Shown: piece by piece, positions 1-8,085 of the stretch | How positions within the stretch are numbered: position 1 is the first letter of the stretch | Layout: each line of letters starts with the position of its first letter | Source of the DNA: JAVZJR01 sp964435235 | GTDB lineage: Archaea; Micrarchaeota; Micrarchaeia; Anstonellales; Bilamarchaeaceae | Direction of reading: 5' to 3' | NCBI GenBank assembly: GCA_964435235.1 | Contig: CAYSXZ010000052.1 | Span: 1 to 22,071, forward strand | Length of the DNA stretch: 22,071 bases | Position numbers and translations under genes: made by a program | Notes under the pieces: model-generated | What the model was told of the DNA's origin: nothing | The model's database searches: none | What the model saw: only the letters and a program-made list of their open reading frames with translations

Positions 1-65
1 GCTCAGTTGGTTAGAGCGTTTGTCTGATAAGCAAAAGGTCCGGAGTTCAAATCTCCGCGGGCCCA
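1..65 (+). tRNA. tRNA-Ile (GAT), 5' end cut by window edge
   Basis: The D-arm, anticodon arm, T-arm and 3' acceptor strand are visible; the 5' acceptor strand and positions 8-9 lie outside the window. The anticodon loop CTGATAA gives GAT. The T-arm is CGGAG-TTCAAAT-CTCCG (41-57), followed by acceptor strand CGGGCCC (58-64) and discriminator A65. CCA is not encoded. No intron is seen in the visible part, unlike the other three tRNA genes here. The repeat array starts within a few bases of its 3' end. Confidence 0.93.
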
Positions 66-72
66 TCAAGAA

Positions 73-502
73 GATCATCAGATTGAACGACGATTCGTTC
101 AATACTGACCCCTTCGCTTCGCTCGGGGTCATCAGATTGAACGACGATTCGTTCAATACTGACCCCTTCGCTTCGCTCGGGGTCATTGGAGTGAACGACG
201 ATTCGTTCAATACTGACCCCTTCGTTTCACTCGGGGTCATTGGAGTGACATGCGCTTGCTGTCACTGCTGACCCCTTCGTTTCACTCGGGGTCATCAGAT
301 TGAACGACAATTCGTTCAATACTGACCCCTCGTTTCACCCGGGGTCATTGGAGTGACATGCGCTTGCTGTCACTGCTGACCCCTCGTTTCACTCGGGGTC
401 ATTGGAGTGAACGACGATTCGTTCACTGCTGACCCCTTCGTTTCACTCGGGGTCATTGGAGTGACATGCGCTTGCTGTCACTGCTGACCCCTCGTTTCAC
501 TC
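73..502 (+). repeat. Tandem array of about eight ~54-bp palindromic repeats
   Basis: Units begin near 73, 125, 179, 233, 288, 341, 395 and 449. Each full unit is GGGGTCA, a central hairpin, TGACCCC, then a linker of about 12 nt resembling TTCGTTTCACTC. There are two central hairpins. Type A is GAACGACGATTCGTTC, in units 1, 2, 3, 5 (one mismatch) and 7. Type B is GTGACA-loop-TGTCAC, in units 4, 6 and 8. GGGGTCA and TGACCCC are complementary, so each unit can fold as a two-part hairpin. They are also exactly the 5' and 3' acceptor strands of the tRNA-Trp that follows, whose first base (503) sits where a ninth unit would start. There are no unique spacers. Some units are 53 or 55 bp long through a C/T indel. 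Confidence 0.93.
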
Positions 503-625
503 GGGGTCATGGTGCAAAGGAGACGCACAGCCAGGTAACACGGCAGGCTCCAGATCAGTCCTGAAATAACGGACATTTACGCCGTGAGAAACCTGCATAT
601 CGGAGTTCGAATCTCCGTGACCCCA
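503..625 (+). tRNA. tRNA-Trp (CCA) with two introns
   Basis: Acceptor GGGGTCA (503-509) pairs perfectly with TGACCCC (618-624); discriminator is A625; CCA is not encoded. The anticodon stem GCAGG (543-547) pairs with CCTGC (592-596), the loop begins CTCCAG, and the anticodon CCA is at 550-552. The T-arm is CGGAG-TTCGAAT-CTCCG (601-617). A 37-nt insert (about 554-590) sits at the usual 37/38 site. Its 3' end GAG pairs with loop CTC, followed by an AAA bulge, giving 3 of 4 central base pairs. A second insert of 13 nt (about 518-530) lies in the D-loop. There GTGC (512-515) pairs with GCAC (525-528), and removal leaves D-arm GTG-CAACCAGGTAA-CAC. The spliced length is 73 nt, normal for tRNA-Trp. 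Exact splice sites are inferred. I see no box C/D elements in the 37/38 intron, although archaeal Trp introns often carry them. Confidence 0.85.
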
Positions 626-648
626 TTAATTTATATTATTAACTCGCA

Positions 649-654
649 AAAGGT
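649..654 (+). promoter_or_regulatory. Ribosome binding site for the FKBP gene
   Basis: AAGGTG ends 6 nt before the ATG at 661, matching the anti-Shine-Dalgarno GGTGA core used across this window. It fixes the start of the lipoprotein gene. Confidence 0.6.
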
Positions 655-660
655 GCTAAT

Positions 661-1446
661 ATGAAAAGATTATTCGTGCTATTAGCGATTGGGTTTTTTC
701 TTTTTGGTTGTATAAATCCGCCACCGCAAGACCGAGAATTACCAACAGCGTTCTACGGGGACAACGTTACTGTTGATTACACCCTTATGGTAGACGAGAA
801 GGTGGTTGATACAAGTATGGAAGGAGTGGCGAGGGAGAACGGAATATACAGTCCGTTTAGAACATATACCCCATTACGCTTCAAGCTTCTTCTTGGAAAC
901 GAAACACCATTCATCCCTGGTTTTGTAAAGGGTATTGTTGGAATGAAGGTGAATGAATCAAAAATAATTACGGTTCCTCCAGAAGACGGTTATGGATATT
1001 ACGACCCTTACGGCGTCTACAACGTAAGCAGATACTATAACATGAGCGCCTTTGAGAGTGTTCCAAGAAGCTATTTCGAAGAGAGGAATATAACGATAGA
1101 GAACGGAACAAGTTTTAATACGGATATAGGAACAGTTTTCGTTGAAGATCTCAACGATACAGAAGTGACACTTATGTATTTATTACAACCAGGTGATGAC
1201 TTCACAAGCAATGGTTTCCATCAAGTTGTTGTGGAAAGCAATAATTTTACCTATAAGATAATGTTTGATGTGAGGGTCAATGGCACCTACCATACAACGA
1301 GCCTTCGCACAGGCAAACCAGCGAGCCTTAGGGTAATAGCCCTAACAAACGACACAATAACGTTCGATGAGAACCATCCGCTTGCAGGAAAGACCTTGCT
1401 CTTCAATGTAACCTTGCGCGATCTTGAAAGGGCGCTTTCTAAATAA
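661..1446 (+). CDS. FKBP-type peptidyl-prolyl isomerase, secreted lipoprotein
   Basis: 261 aa, predicted to catalyse cis-trans isomerisation of Xaa-Pro bonds and chaperone folding outside the membrane. Residues 1-17 form a lipoprotein signal ending in LFGC, with Cys17 as probable lipid anchor. The FKBP core starts at GDNVTVDYTLMVDEKVVDTS (about 33-52) and continues with PGFVKGIVGMKV and VPPEDGYGYY, which match the FKBP flap region. It closes with HPLAGKTLLFNVTL near the C-terminus, the typical SlyD/archaeal FKBP ending. The stretch between these (about 120-220) is longer than a minimal FKBP and fits an insert-in-flap or extra domain. About a dozen N-x-S/T sequons suggest a glycosylated, surface-exposed protein. 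The Ca2+-ATPase starts 25 nt downstream, so the two are probably co-transcribed. Confidence 0.9.
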   Translation: MKRLFVLLAIGFFLFGCINPPPQDRELPTAFYGDNVTVDYTLMVDEKVVDTSMEGVARENGIYSPFRTYTPLRFKLLLGNETPFIPGFVKGIVGMKVNESKIITVPPEDGYGYYDPYGVYNVSRYYNMSAFESVPRSYFEERNITIENGTSFNTDIGTVFVEDLNDTEVTLMYLLQPGDDFTSNGFHQVVVESNNFTYKIMFDVRVNGTYHTTSLRTGKPASLRVIALTNDTITFDENHPLAGKTLLFNVTLRDLERALSK

Positions 1447-1471
1447 AAAGTTTAGAGTAAGGGTAAAAGAG

Positions 1472-4078
1472 ATGGAATATAAAGGACTGAGTGAGCAGGA
1501 AGCTGCAGAAAGGCTTTTGAAATACGGAAGAAATGAGCTTGCCGAATTCAAAAGAGAATCTCTACTAGCAAAATTCATTCGTCAATTTCAACAGTTTATG
1601 GTTTTTCTTCTTCTAGGCGCAGCGATAATAGCCCTATTCCTTGGCGAAACCATAGACGCCATAATGATTTTTGCGATAGTTCTCATGCTTGGCATTCTCG
1701 GCTTCCTTCAGGAGTACAAGGCAGAAAAGGCGTTCGAAGCGTTGAAAAAGCTTGTCTCTCCTCAGGCGAGGGTAATAAGGGATGGAATTGTAAAGATAGT
1801 AGACGCACGAGAGATAGTACCAGGAGATTTTGTTATACTTGAATTGGGCGATCGAGTTCCAGCAGATGGAAGGATTATCGAGAGCATTAGCATGTCTGTG
1901 GATGAGGCAGCACTTACAGGGGAGAGTGTCCCAGTCCGCAAGGACGTAGAGAAATCAAATAAGGTATTCATGGGGACTGTTGTAGTAGCCGGAAGGGGAA
2001 AGATGGTAGTAGAGAAGACGGGAATGGCTACTGAGATAGGGCGGATTGCACAGATGGTCCAGGAAGTCGAAAAGGAACGAACTCCTCTTGAGATCGACCT
2101 TGAGAAGATTGGGAAACAATTGAGTATCGGAGTGCTAGCTCTCTGCGTGATTATATTCATAACCGGAATCCTCTATGGTTTTGAGATCTTTAATATGTTT
2201 CTGACAGCAGTTAGTCTCGCTGTGGCTGCCATCCCAGAAGGCTTGCCTGCAGTTGTCACAATAACCCTCGCCCTTGGTGTTCAGCGAATGTCCAAAAGAA
2301 ATGCTATTGTTCGCAAACTGAAGTCTGTAGAGACGCTTGGCTCTGCTGATGTCATATGCACAGACAAAACCGGCACGCTAACAAAAAACGAAATGACGGT
2401 TAGAAAGATTTTTGTAAACAACAAGATGATAGATGTAAGCGGAAGCGGTTATGCACCATTCGGAAATTTTACGCATGATGGAAAAGAAATTGCAGTAAGG
2501 GAGGACTTGGAGCTCCTCTTACGCATCGGCGTCCTTTGCAATACTACTCATCTAACAGAGGACCCTCAAAAGGGCTGGACTGTTATAGGTGATTCTACGG
2601 AGGGTGCTCTTCTCGTTGCTGCTGCAAAGGCAGGAATGTGGAGAGAGCAGCTTCTGAAAAAATGGCCTGAGATAGGAGAGCTTCCTTTTGATTCTGAAAG
2701 AAAACGAATGACCACCCTACATGCAGAGGGAAAAGGGAAAAAGAAGACAGCATATATGAAAGGTGCACCAGAGAGCATTCTTCGCATATCATCAAGAATA
2801 ATCGAGAATGGTAAGGTAAGGCGACTTACGCCATCTGACAGAAAGAGAATAACTGAGATTAACGACAATCTAACATCAAAAGGATATCGAACGCTTGCGG
2901 TTGGTTATAAAGAATTTGATGGCGTTAAATTTGCTGTCGATGCTGTAGAGCAAGAGATAATATTCGTAGGAATCGTAGGGATGATGGATGCCCCGCGCGA
3001 AGAAGTAAAACCAGCTATCCAACTCTGTAAGACGGCAGGCATAAGAGTAATAATGATAACCGGGGACCATCCACTAACCGCAAAGGCAGTTGCTGAAGAA
3101 TTAGGGATAGATAGCGGGAAGGTACTAACAGGGGAGGAGCTTGACAAGATAGACGACAAAAAACTCAAGGATGTTGTGGAAGAGGTATCCGCATTCGCGC
3201 GAGTTTCGCCTGCGCATAAACTCCGCATAGTGAACGCCCTCCATTCGAACGGTCATGTTGTAGCAATGACTGGCGATGGTGTGAATGATTCGCCAGCGTT
3301 GAAAAGGGCAGACATCGGAGTTGCCATGGGTCTAACTGGTACGGACGTTGCGAAAGAGAGCTCAGACCTCATCTTAGCAGATGACAATTTCGCGACAATA
3401 GTTGCGGCCGTAGAAGAGGGAAGGGGGATATATGAGAATATAAGAAAGACGCTCTTTTATCTTCTCTCCGGAAATTTAGCAGAGGTTATGATAGTATTCC
3501 TAGCTGTTCTTTTTGGGATGCCTCTTCCGCTGGTTGCGATTCAGATATTATGGATAAATCTTGTGACAGATGGACTTCCTGCTATAGCACTTGCGGCAGA
3601 CCCTATAAGCAAAGATGTCATGAATAAACCGCCGAGAAAAAAGAACGAAAACATCTGGAATGGTATGGGTATTTTCCTCATCGAATCTCCCTTAATAATG
3701 ACTGCAGCTATACTCCTCTTGTTTTTCCACAATGTTCAAAAAGGAGATGTGTTGCTTGCACAGACGATGGCCTTTACAATGCTTGTAATGTTCGAAAAAA
3801 CAAAGGCATTCGCATGTAGGTCTCTTGAAAAGCCACTGGGCAGAAAGATATTTGAAAACAGATGGCTTGTGTATGCAACGTTGCTTACAATAGTTCTTCA
3901 TCTAACTATATTATACACACCGTTCCTAGATGAACTTTTTAGGGTGAAACCCCTTGGTCTAGAAGAATGGCTCATCATGATAGGTGCGTCTCTTTTCCTT
4001 TATTTGTATATAGAAATAAGAAAATATATCAACTCAATTTTAGGGCAAAACAATTTTAGAAAAATTTCTATTTTTTAG
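1472..4078 (+). CDS. P-type (P2A) Ca2+-transporting ATPase
   Basis: 868 aa from the ATG at 1472. An in-frame ATG at 1424 would overlap the FKBP gene and add 16 basic residues, and the family N-terminus (GLSEQEAAERLLKYGRNEL) fits 1472. Order of motifs: cation-ATPase N-terminal domain, A-domain TGES, M4 PEGLPAVV, phosphorylation motif DKTGTLT, nucleotide-domain KGAPE, hinge TGDGVNDSPALKRADIG, and C-terminal membrane helices. Ca2+ ligands of the SERCA family can be aligned: Glu in PEGLPA (M4), Asn and Glu in GNLAEV (M5), Asn/Thr/Asp in NLVTDGLPA (M6), and Glu in VMFEKTKAF (M8). This suggests both Ca2+ sites are present; specificity remains inference. The 3' end overlaps the convergent coiled-coil gene by 11 bp. 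Confidence 0.93.
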   Translation: MEYKGLSEQEAAERLLKYGRNELAEFKRESLLAKFIRQFQQFMVFLLLGAAIIALFLGETIDAIMIFAIVLMLGILGFLQEYKAEKAFEALKKLVSPQARVIRDGIVKIVDAREIVPGDFVILELGDRVPADGRIIESISMSVDEAALTGESVPVRKDVEKSNKVFMGTVVVAGRGKMVVEKTGMATEIGRIAQMVQEVEKERTPLEIDLEKIGKQLSIGVLALCVIIFITGILYGFEIFNMFLTAVSLAVAAIPEGLPAVVTITLALGVQRMSKRNAIVRKLKSVETLGSADVICTDKTGTLTKNEMTVRKIFVNNKMIDVSGSGYAPFGNFTHDGKEIAVREDLELLLRIGVLCNTTHLTEDPQKGWTVIGDSTEGALLVAAAKAGMWREQLLKKWPEIGELPFDSERKRMTTLHAEGKGKKKTAYMKGAPESILRISSRIIENGKVRRLTPSDRKRITEINDNLTSKGYRTLAVGYKEFDGVKFAVDAVEQEIIFVGIVGMMDAPREEVKPAIQLCKTAGIRVIMITGDHPLTAKAVAEELGIDSGKVLTGEELDKIDDKKLKDVVEEVSAFARVSPAHKLRIVNALHSNGHVVAMTGDGVNDSPALKRADIGVAMGLTGTDVAKESSDLILADDNFATIVAAVEEGRGIYENIRKTLFYLLSGNLAEVMIVFLAVLFGMPLPLVAIQILWINLVTDGLPAIALAADPISKDVMNKPPRKKNENIWNGMGIFLIESPLIMTAAILLLFFHNVQKGDVLLAQTMAFTMLVMFEKTKAFACRSLEKPLGRKIFENRWLVYATLLTIVLHLTILYTPFLDELFRVKPLGLEEWLIMIGASLFLYLYIEIRKYINSILGQNNFRKISIF

Positions 4079-5909
4079 ACTTACCATTTCTTTTTTCATT
4101 CTTCTTTTTTACCTTTCTCTTTCTACTCTCATCCAAAAGCCTTTCCCTCTCCCGAGCCTTTTCCTCAACAATCTTTTTGGCTTTTGCTGCTCTCTCTTCT
4201 ATCTTCTTTTTTAACTCTTCATAGTTTGGAGATTCTGCTGTCTCAGCCCTTAGTCTCCTGAGCATCTCTTGACTTTCTTTTATAAGCGATGCCAATCTTT
4301 TCTTTGTTTCTGCTATTTTTGTTTCTATTTCAGCCTCTTCTCCTTCAGCTTCAGTTATCTGTTCTTCATAATTGCTTGCCATCCCTTCAAGCTCGTCTAT
4401 GTACCTTTTAAGATAGGATGCTTCAGCTGCCTCTCTTAGTGCAGCAAGCTCCTCATCGCTTTTTCTGATAAACGAATCTATCTCGTCTATTTTATTCTCG
4501 TAGTCGTTTATGTATTCTCTAGCCCAGCCTTCCAATTTAATCACACCATCGAGGTCTTCTTCTAAGCTGTTAAGCCCCTGTTCCCTTTCTTCAAGCTCTT
4601 GCCTAAGCGCCTCTGCAGTTCTTTCAATATCTTGTTTAGCAGAAATCGTTTTGTGTAACTCAGATTCAAGATCCTCCATCCTCTTGTTGAGCTCCTCAAT
4701 TCTTTCCTTTACACCATCGAACGATGCTAATATCTTTTCTGCCCTTGCGCTTACAGAATCCCTTATTCTGTAAAGCTCCTCTATCTTTGATTCTTCTCTT
4801 TCTATGGCAGCTTTTGTTTCGTTTATTCTTCCCCTGAGTTCATTCTCGCTTCTTTTCATCTCTGCAAGAAAGGCCTCTACCTTTTCTCTTGTTTCTTTAA
4901 GGGACTTTCTACCAACCACCTCTAGGTTCTTTATCTCAGTCTGAAGCCTTACAATTTCTTCCACCTTATCTGGAAGTTCAAGAACCCTTTCCTTCATCTC
5001 CAGGAGCTTGTTTTCATGTTTTAAAATATACTGAGTAAGCGTTGCCATATCGCTTTCCATCTTTGCCTCAAGCGAAATTATTTTGTCTCTGTATAGTTCT
5101 TCTTTTTCTTTTTCAAGAGCCTTAAGCTTTGCCTTCTCTTGATTTATCTCGTTAACATAAGAATTAAGCAGTTTTCTAACTTCATTATCATAGATTGTTT
5201 TTGGCGGCTGGCTTACTGATTTATCATCTATTTTCCCAATAGGTTTGTCTTCTTCCTCCTTTTTCTCTGTTTCAGCTTCGTTATTTTCTACATCTTCTTC
5301 TATTCCGGCAGGTGTTTCTATTTCTTCTTCAGAAATCACTGTGTAATCCTCTTCATCCTCTTTGTTATAATTTCTAAGTATGCTGGATTTGATGTCTTCC
5401 TCTTTGTTTTCTTCGCGCCTTTTCATAATTACATAACGGTGGAGCAGTTCTTCAGGTGTATAATCTTCGTCCTCAGAATCTTTTGATTCTTCTTTTATTT
5501 CTACTGGTTGTTCGTTTAATTTTGTTTCACTTATCGTCTTCTCTTCCGGATTTTTTTCTGCATGAACACCATCTTCAGCATCATACATATCTGTAGTTGC
5601 GTCTTGTATAGTGTATTCTTCTTCTACTGCTTTATCGTCCCTTGCCATCTCTTCAGATGCTTCGCCTCCAAGAGGGGCGATCCATCTCACATAGGTTCCT
5701 GTCAAGCCATACTCTATTCTTATATAACCCTCGTCCTCAAGAACCCTTATCCACTTATCGAGCGCTCTCCTATTTATCCCGCACGCGCTCTGTAGCTCTC
5801 CTATGCTCGTCCTCTTCTTCTCAGAAATTATCTTTATGAGTTTATCTACGTCTGTGCTTATGAGCGGCTCCTCCCCTACTTTTATTACATCCCTCTTATC
5901 ATCATCCAT
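4068..5909 (-). CDS. Winged-helix plus long coiled-coil protein, function unknown
   Basis: 613 aa. Residues about 15-80 form a winged-helix domain: two helices, a turn around GINRRALDKWIRVLEDEGYI, then a beta wing ending near YVRWIAP. Residues about 80-240 are a very acidic, low-complexity linker. From about 245 to 590 the protein is almost continuous charged heptad sequence, rich in E, K, L and R and lacking a hydrophobic segment, so it is a long soluble coiled coil. The tail is strongly basic (KRKVKKKNEKRNGKSKK). DNA binding at one end, and possibly also at the basic tail, with dimerisation by the rod is inferred. It resembles a chromosome-organising or scaffolding protein more than a simple repressor, but I do not recognise a named family. 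ATG at 5909 has GGGTGG upstream and a TATA-like box about 60 nt before it. Confidence 0.85.
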   Translation of the reverse strand: MDDDKRDVIKVGEEPLISTDVDKLIKIISEKKRTSIGELQSACGINRRALDKWIRVLEDEGYIRIEYGLTGTYVRWIAPLGGEASEEMARDDKAVEEEYTIQDATTDMYDAEDGVHAEKNPEEKTISETKLNEQPVEIKEESKDSEDEDYTPEELLHRYVIMKRREENKEEDIKSSILRNYNKEDEEDYTVISEEEIETPAGIEEDVENNEAETEKKEEEDKPIGKIDDKSVSQPPKTIYDNEVRKLLNSYVNEINQEKAKLKALEKEKEELYRDKIISLEAKMESDMATLTQYILKHENKLLEMKERVLELPDKVEEIVRLQTEIKNLEVVGRKSLKETREKVEAFLAEMKRSENELRGRINETKAAIEREESKIEELYRIRDSVSARAEKILASFDGVKERIEELNKRMEDLESELHKTISAKQDIERTAEALRQELEEREQGLNSLEEDLDGVIKLEGWAREYINDYENKIDEIDSFIRKSDEELAALREAAEASYLKRYIDELEGMASNYEEQITEAEGEEAEIETKIAETKKRLASLIKESQEMLRRLRAETAESPNYEELKKKIEERAAKAKKIVEEKARERERLLDESRKRKVKKKNEKRNGKSKK

Positions 5910-5966
5910 ACCTTGCCCACCCTCATCTAAATTAACTTAGAATTGTGTATGAATATTATGAGTAGA

Positions 5967-5981
5967 TAGGTTTAAAAATAT
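5967..5981 (-). promoter_or_regulatory. Probable promoter (TATA box) of the coiled-coil gene
   Basis: On the minus strand this reads ATATTTTTAAACCTA, a BRE/TATA-like element. It lies 58-72 nt upstream of the ATG at 5909, giving an untranslated leader of roughly 30-40 nt with a ribosome binding site. The identical 15-mer occurs upstream of the L10e gene at 6594-6608. Confidence 0.6.
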
Positions 5982-6035
5982 AATACCACATTCAACCATG
6001 AATTTATACTGCTAAAAAAAGCGTTTGGCGCAAAC

Positions 6036-6551
6036 TTATGCAACTACTACTTTATACTTACCCGAGAGCTTTTTCATCGCACGTTCCATCGCTACGTTTA
6101 CTGCGTCGATATTCCCTTTATACGTCCTCACAGTAAGTACGATTTTATTTTTGTATATCCTTGCAGCCCTGTCTGTAGGTCTTCCAAACGAACGCCGCAT
6201 CCCTTTTTGAAGACGATCCGCACCAGCACCAGCGATCATCTTATTCTCTCGTGTTATATGATGTGGATACGGTCTCAAGAACATGAAGTATCCTGCTGGT
6301 CCGAGAACCTTCTCAAGATGTTTATTTGCAGACTGTCTCGCGCTTTCTAGTGCATTATCCCTTACGATTATATCTTGCTTTGAAACAAGATGGACCGTCA
6401 GATCGAATTCTGGTTTGTCTACTCCCATTCTAAACTGATGAAGATCTGGATGTGGCATTACCTTTACGTATGACTTTCTAGGTTTTCTTGAAAATCTCGT
6501 CCATGCAACCTTATCAGGATCCCTTATAGTCCTTGCTGGCCTTATACCCAT
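6036..6551 (-). CDS. rpl10e: Large-subunit ribosomal protein L10e (uL16)
   Basis: 171 aa, the usual length of archaeal L10e, the homologue of bacterial L16 that helps position the A-site tRNA in the 50S subunit. Recognisable stretches are RPARTIRDPDKVAWTRFSRK at the N-terminus, the central YFMFLRPYPHHITRENKMIA segment (typical VLRVYPHHVLRENK), and GADRLQKGMRRSFGRPTDRAARI (split here as GADRLQKGMRRSFGRP plus TDRAARI). ATG at 6551 is preceded by GGGTGG on the minus strand. It reads in the same direction as the PEP carboxylase gene upstream but has its own TATA-like element in the 58-nt gap. Confidence 0.96.
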   Translation of the reverse strand: MGIRPARTIRDPDKVAWTRFSRKPRKSYVKVMPHPDLHQFRMGVDKPEFDLTVHLVSKQDIIVRDNALESARQSANKHLEKVLGPAGYFMFLRPYPHHITRENKMIAGAGADRLQKGMRRSFGRPTDRAARIYKNKIVLTVRTYKGNIDAVNVAMERAMKKLSGKYKVVVA

Positions 6552-6593
6552 AAATATCCACCCTTATATAATAGGAATTAACTTTTGATGCAT

Positions 6594-6608
6594 TAGGTTT
6601 AAAAATAT
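6594..6608 (-). promoter_or_regulatory. Probable promoter (TATA box) of the L10e gene
   Basis: ATATTTTTAAACCTA on the minus strand, 43-57 nt upstream of the L10e ATG. It is identical over 15 nt to the element upstream of the coiled-coil gene, and lies in the gap after the PEP carboxylase stop codon. Confidence 0.6.
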
Positions 6609-6609
6609 C

Positions 6610-8070
6610 TCATCCAAGGAATCCCCTTACCCATCCAGCGCGCAACACGTCTTCTTCAATTGGCATCTGTTTCTCAAGATTTTTTACTATTATTTTGGTG
6701 ATGGTAGCATGCTGCGCATTTTCTTCATACTTGATTCCTAAACTTAATACCTTTGCGATTCTTTTCTGTATCTCTACTGGGAAGTATTTCAGATTTTCCT
6801 TGTTTAGATACTGCAATGAAGTCGCTATATCCTTCCTGAAATTTGGGTAAACCTCCTCCACTACTTCAATATCATTTTCATCGAGCGCGTCTAGACCTAA
6901 GAGTTCTGGAGGAAGACCATAAGAATAAAGCGCTGCACAAAATTTTATCGCCCTTGGTAAATGTATCCTACTCAAACTCCTGGAATATCCGAATAACCCA
7001 ACATGAAGTTTTCTCATCCTTCTTTCTGGGACGTAAACAGCCATCCTATTTACCATATCTGCTATAAGAGAGACTTCTCTTTCGTATGCAGTGCTAACCT
7101 TCTCAAGCACTGGCAATATTTTTTCTTCTTCGACCGGTAATGGTTTTCTTTTAACACTTTTCTCTATGCCTTCTATAGCTTTTTTTACATCTTCTTCATC
7201 ATTGTCGTATTTGAAAGACGATTGGATGGTAAATGTATGCACAGAAGGATAACCGCGCAGGATGTGTTCGTAATCTTGAGGGGTAAAATTCCCACGGAAC
7301 GGAGCAGAGCCGCAACCAAGTATTGGTAAAATATTCACAGACATTTCTTCTGCAATCCTCTCTATCTTGTCGAGCGCTGTTTTTATTATCAAAACTGCGC
7401 CGAGTGATGAGTAGTTCAAAGCAGTATCGCTTCTCGCTATCCAGAATCTGAGATAATCATCTTTTGTCTCTGTTATGTAATCTTTTATTATCTCGTCTGA
7501 TCGGAGAATGGCATCTTTCGTTTCGACTAGTGGTATTACTCCAATATCCTTCGGTTCAATCCTTCCTATCCAATCCTTAACCTTCTCATCAACTAGCATA
7601 TTCTCCTCTATCCCGGAGATGAAATTCTTGTAGAAATATCTAACCTTTAGGATGTCCTTTGCAGAAGAGCACATAGGTATTGCTACTTCGAAGATTGGAA
7701 CAACGTCCCTGCTATAGAAGAGCGATGCAGTGTCGCTGCTCCTTGCGATCGTCATGAGTGTTTCTACAAGTACCTTCCCCTCGGTTTTCTCAACACTGGG
7801 GTTGGGGACCCTAAAGGTTAGCCTAAGGTCTTCTCCAAGCGTCTTCTTCTTAAAATAGTTCTCGTATCTAGATAGGAGTTTTTTTACTACAAAATTATCA
7901 ACCTCTTTTCCTTCGTAGTCCCAAAGTTGTTCTCTGCACTTGAGGTGCGAATAAACATAGAATGCTTCCTTAACTTCATCCTCCCACTCCATGACAGTAC
8001 CGTCGCAGAAAAATGGTTGGCGCACATTATCTGGATGCTGTGTTGACATGCATCGTGGAACATATTTCAT
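6610..8070 (-). CDS. ppcA: Archaeal-type phosphoenolpyruvate carboxylase
   Basis: 486 aa from the ATG at 8070. It carboxylates phosphoenolpyruvate with bicarbonate to oxaloacetate, an anaplerotic step. The short length and the N-terminal motif PRCMSTQHPDN identify the archaeal PEPC family, which is about half the length of bacterial/plant PEPC. Other recognisable parts are LPILGCGSAPFRGNFTPQDY and the C-terminal RAGWVRGFLG. A TTG at 8082 would extend it by four residues, but GGGTGA lies just before the ATG at 8070 as ribosome binding site and the TTG has none. The tRNA-Arg gene ends only 15 nt upstream on the same strand, so the two probably share a transcript starting near 8202. With the plus-strand enolase in this window the cell at least has a lower glycolytic/anaplerotic branch. 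Confidence 0.95.
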   Translation of the reverse strand: MKYVPRCMSTQHPDNVRQPFFCDGTVMEWEDEVKEAFYVYSHLKCREQLWDYEGKEVDNFVVKKLLSRYENYFKKKTLGEDLRLTFRVPNPSVEKTEGKVLVETLMTIARSSDTASLFYSRDVVPIFEVAIPMCSSAKDILKVRYFYKNFISGIEENMLVDEKVKDWIGRIEPKDIGVIPLVETKDAILRSDEIIKDYITETKDDYLRFWIARSDTALNYSSLGAVLIIKTALDKIERIAEEMSVNILPILGCGSAPFRGNFTPQDYEHILRGYPSVHTFTIQSSFKYDNDEEDVKKAIEGIEKSVKRKPLPVEEEKILPVLEKVSTAYEREVSLIADMVNRMAVYVPERRMRKLHVGLFGYSRSLSRIHLPRAIKFCAALYSYGLPPELLGLDALDENDIEVVEEVYPNFRKDIATSLQYLNKENLKYFPVEIQKRIAKVLSLGIKYEENAQHATITKIIVKNLEKQMPIEEDVLRAGWVRGFLG

Positions 8071-8085
8071 GCTTTCACCCAAAAT

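Noticed and set aside
20..271. An 83-codon open frame across tRNA-Ile and the repeats, encoding an 18-residue repeat
   Set aside because: It begins inside the tRNA, and the repetition follows only from the unit length of 54 bp (a multiple of 3); the type B and 53/55-bp units break it.
73..502. CRISPR array
   Set aside because: There are no unique spacers: the whole unit repeats, with only two interchangeable central hairpins, and no cas gene is nearby.
554..590. Box C/D guide RNA in the tRNA-Trp intron
   Set aside because: One CTGA is present but no RTGATGA C box, and the intron is far shorter than known guide-bearing Trp introns.
73..625. Circularly permuted tRNA-Trp copies (TGACCCC before GGGGTCA, joined by a linker)
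   Set aside because: The units lack an anticodon arm, T-arm and a discriminator/CCA context; only the acceptor strands match.
1424..1471. Upstream start of the Ca2+-ATPase overlapping the FKBP gene
   Set aside because: The added residues are not part of the family N-terminus; the ATG at 1472 fits better.
8071..8082. TTG start for PEP carboxylase
   Set aside because: It lies 3 nt from the tRNA end and has no ribosome binding site, while GGGTGA directly precedes the ATG at 8070.
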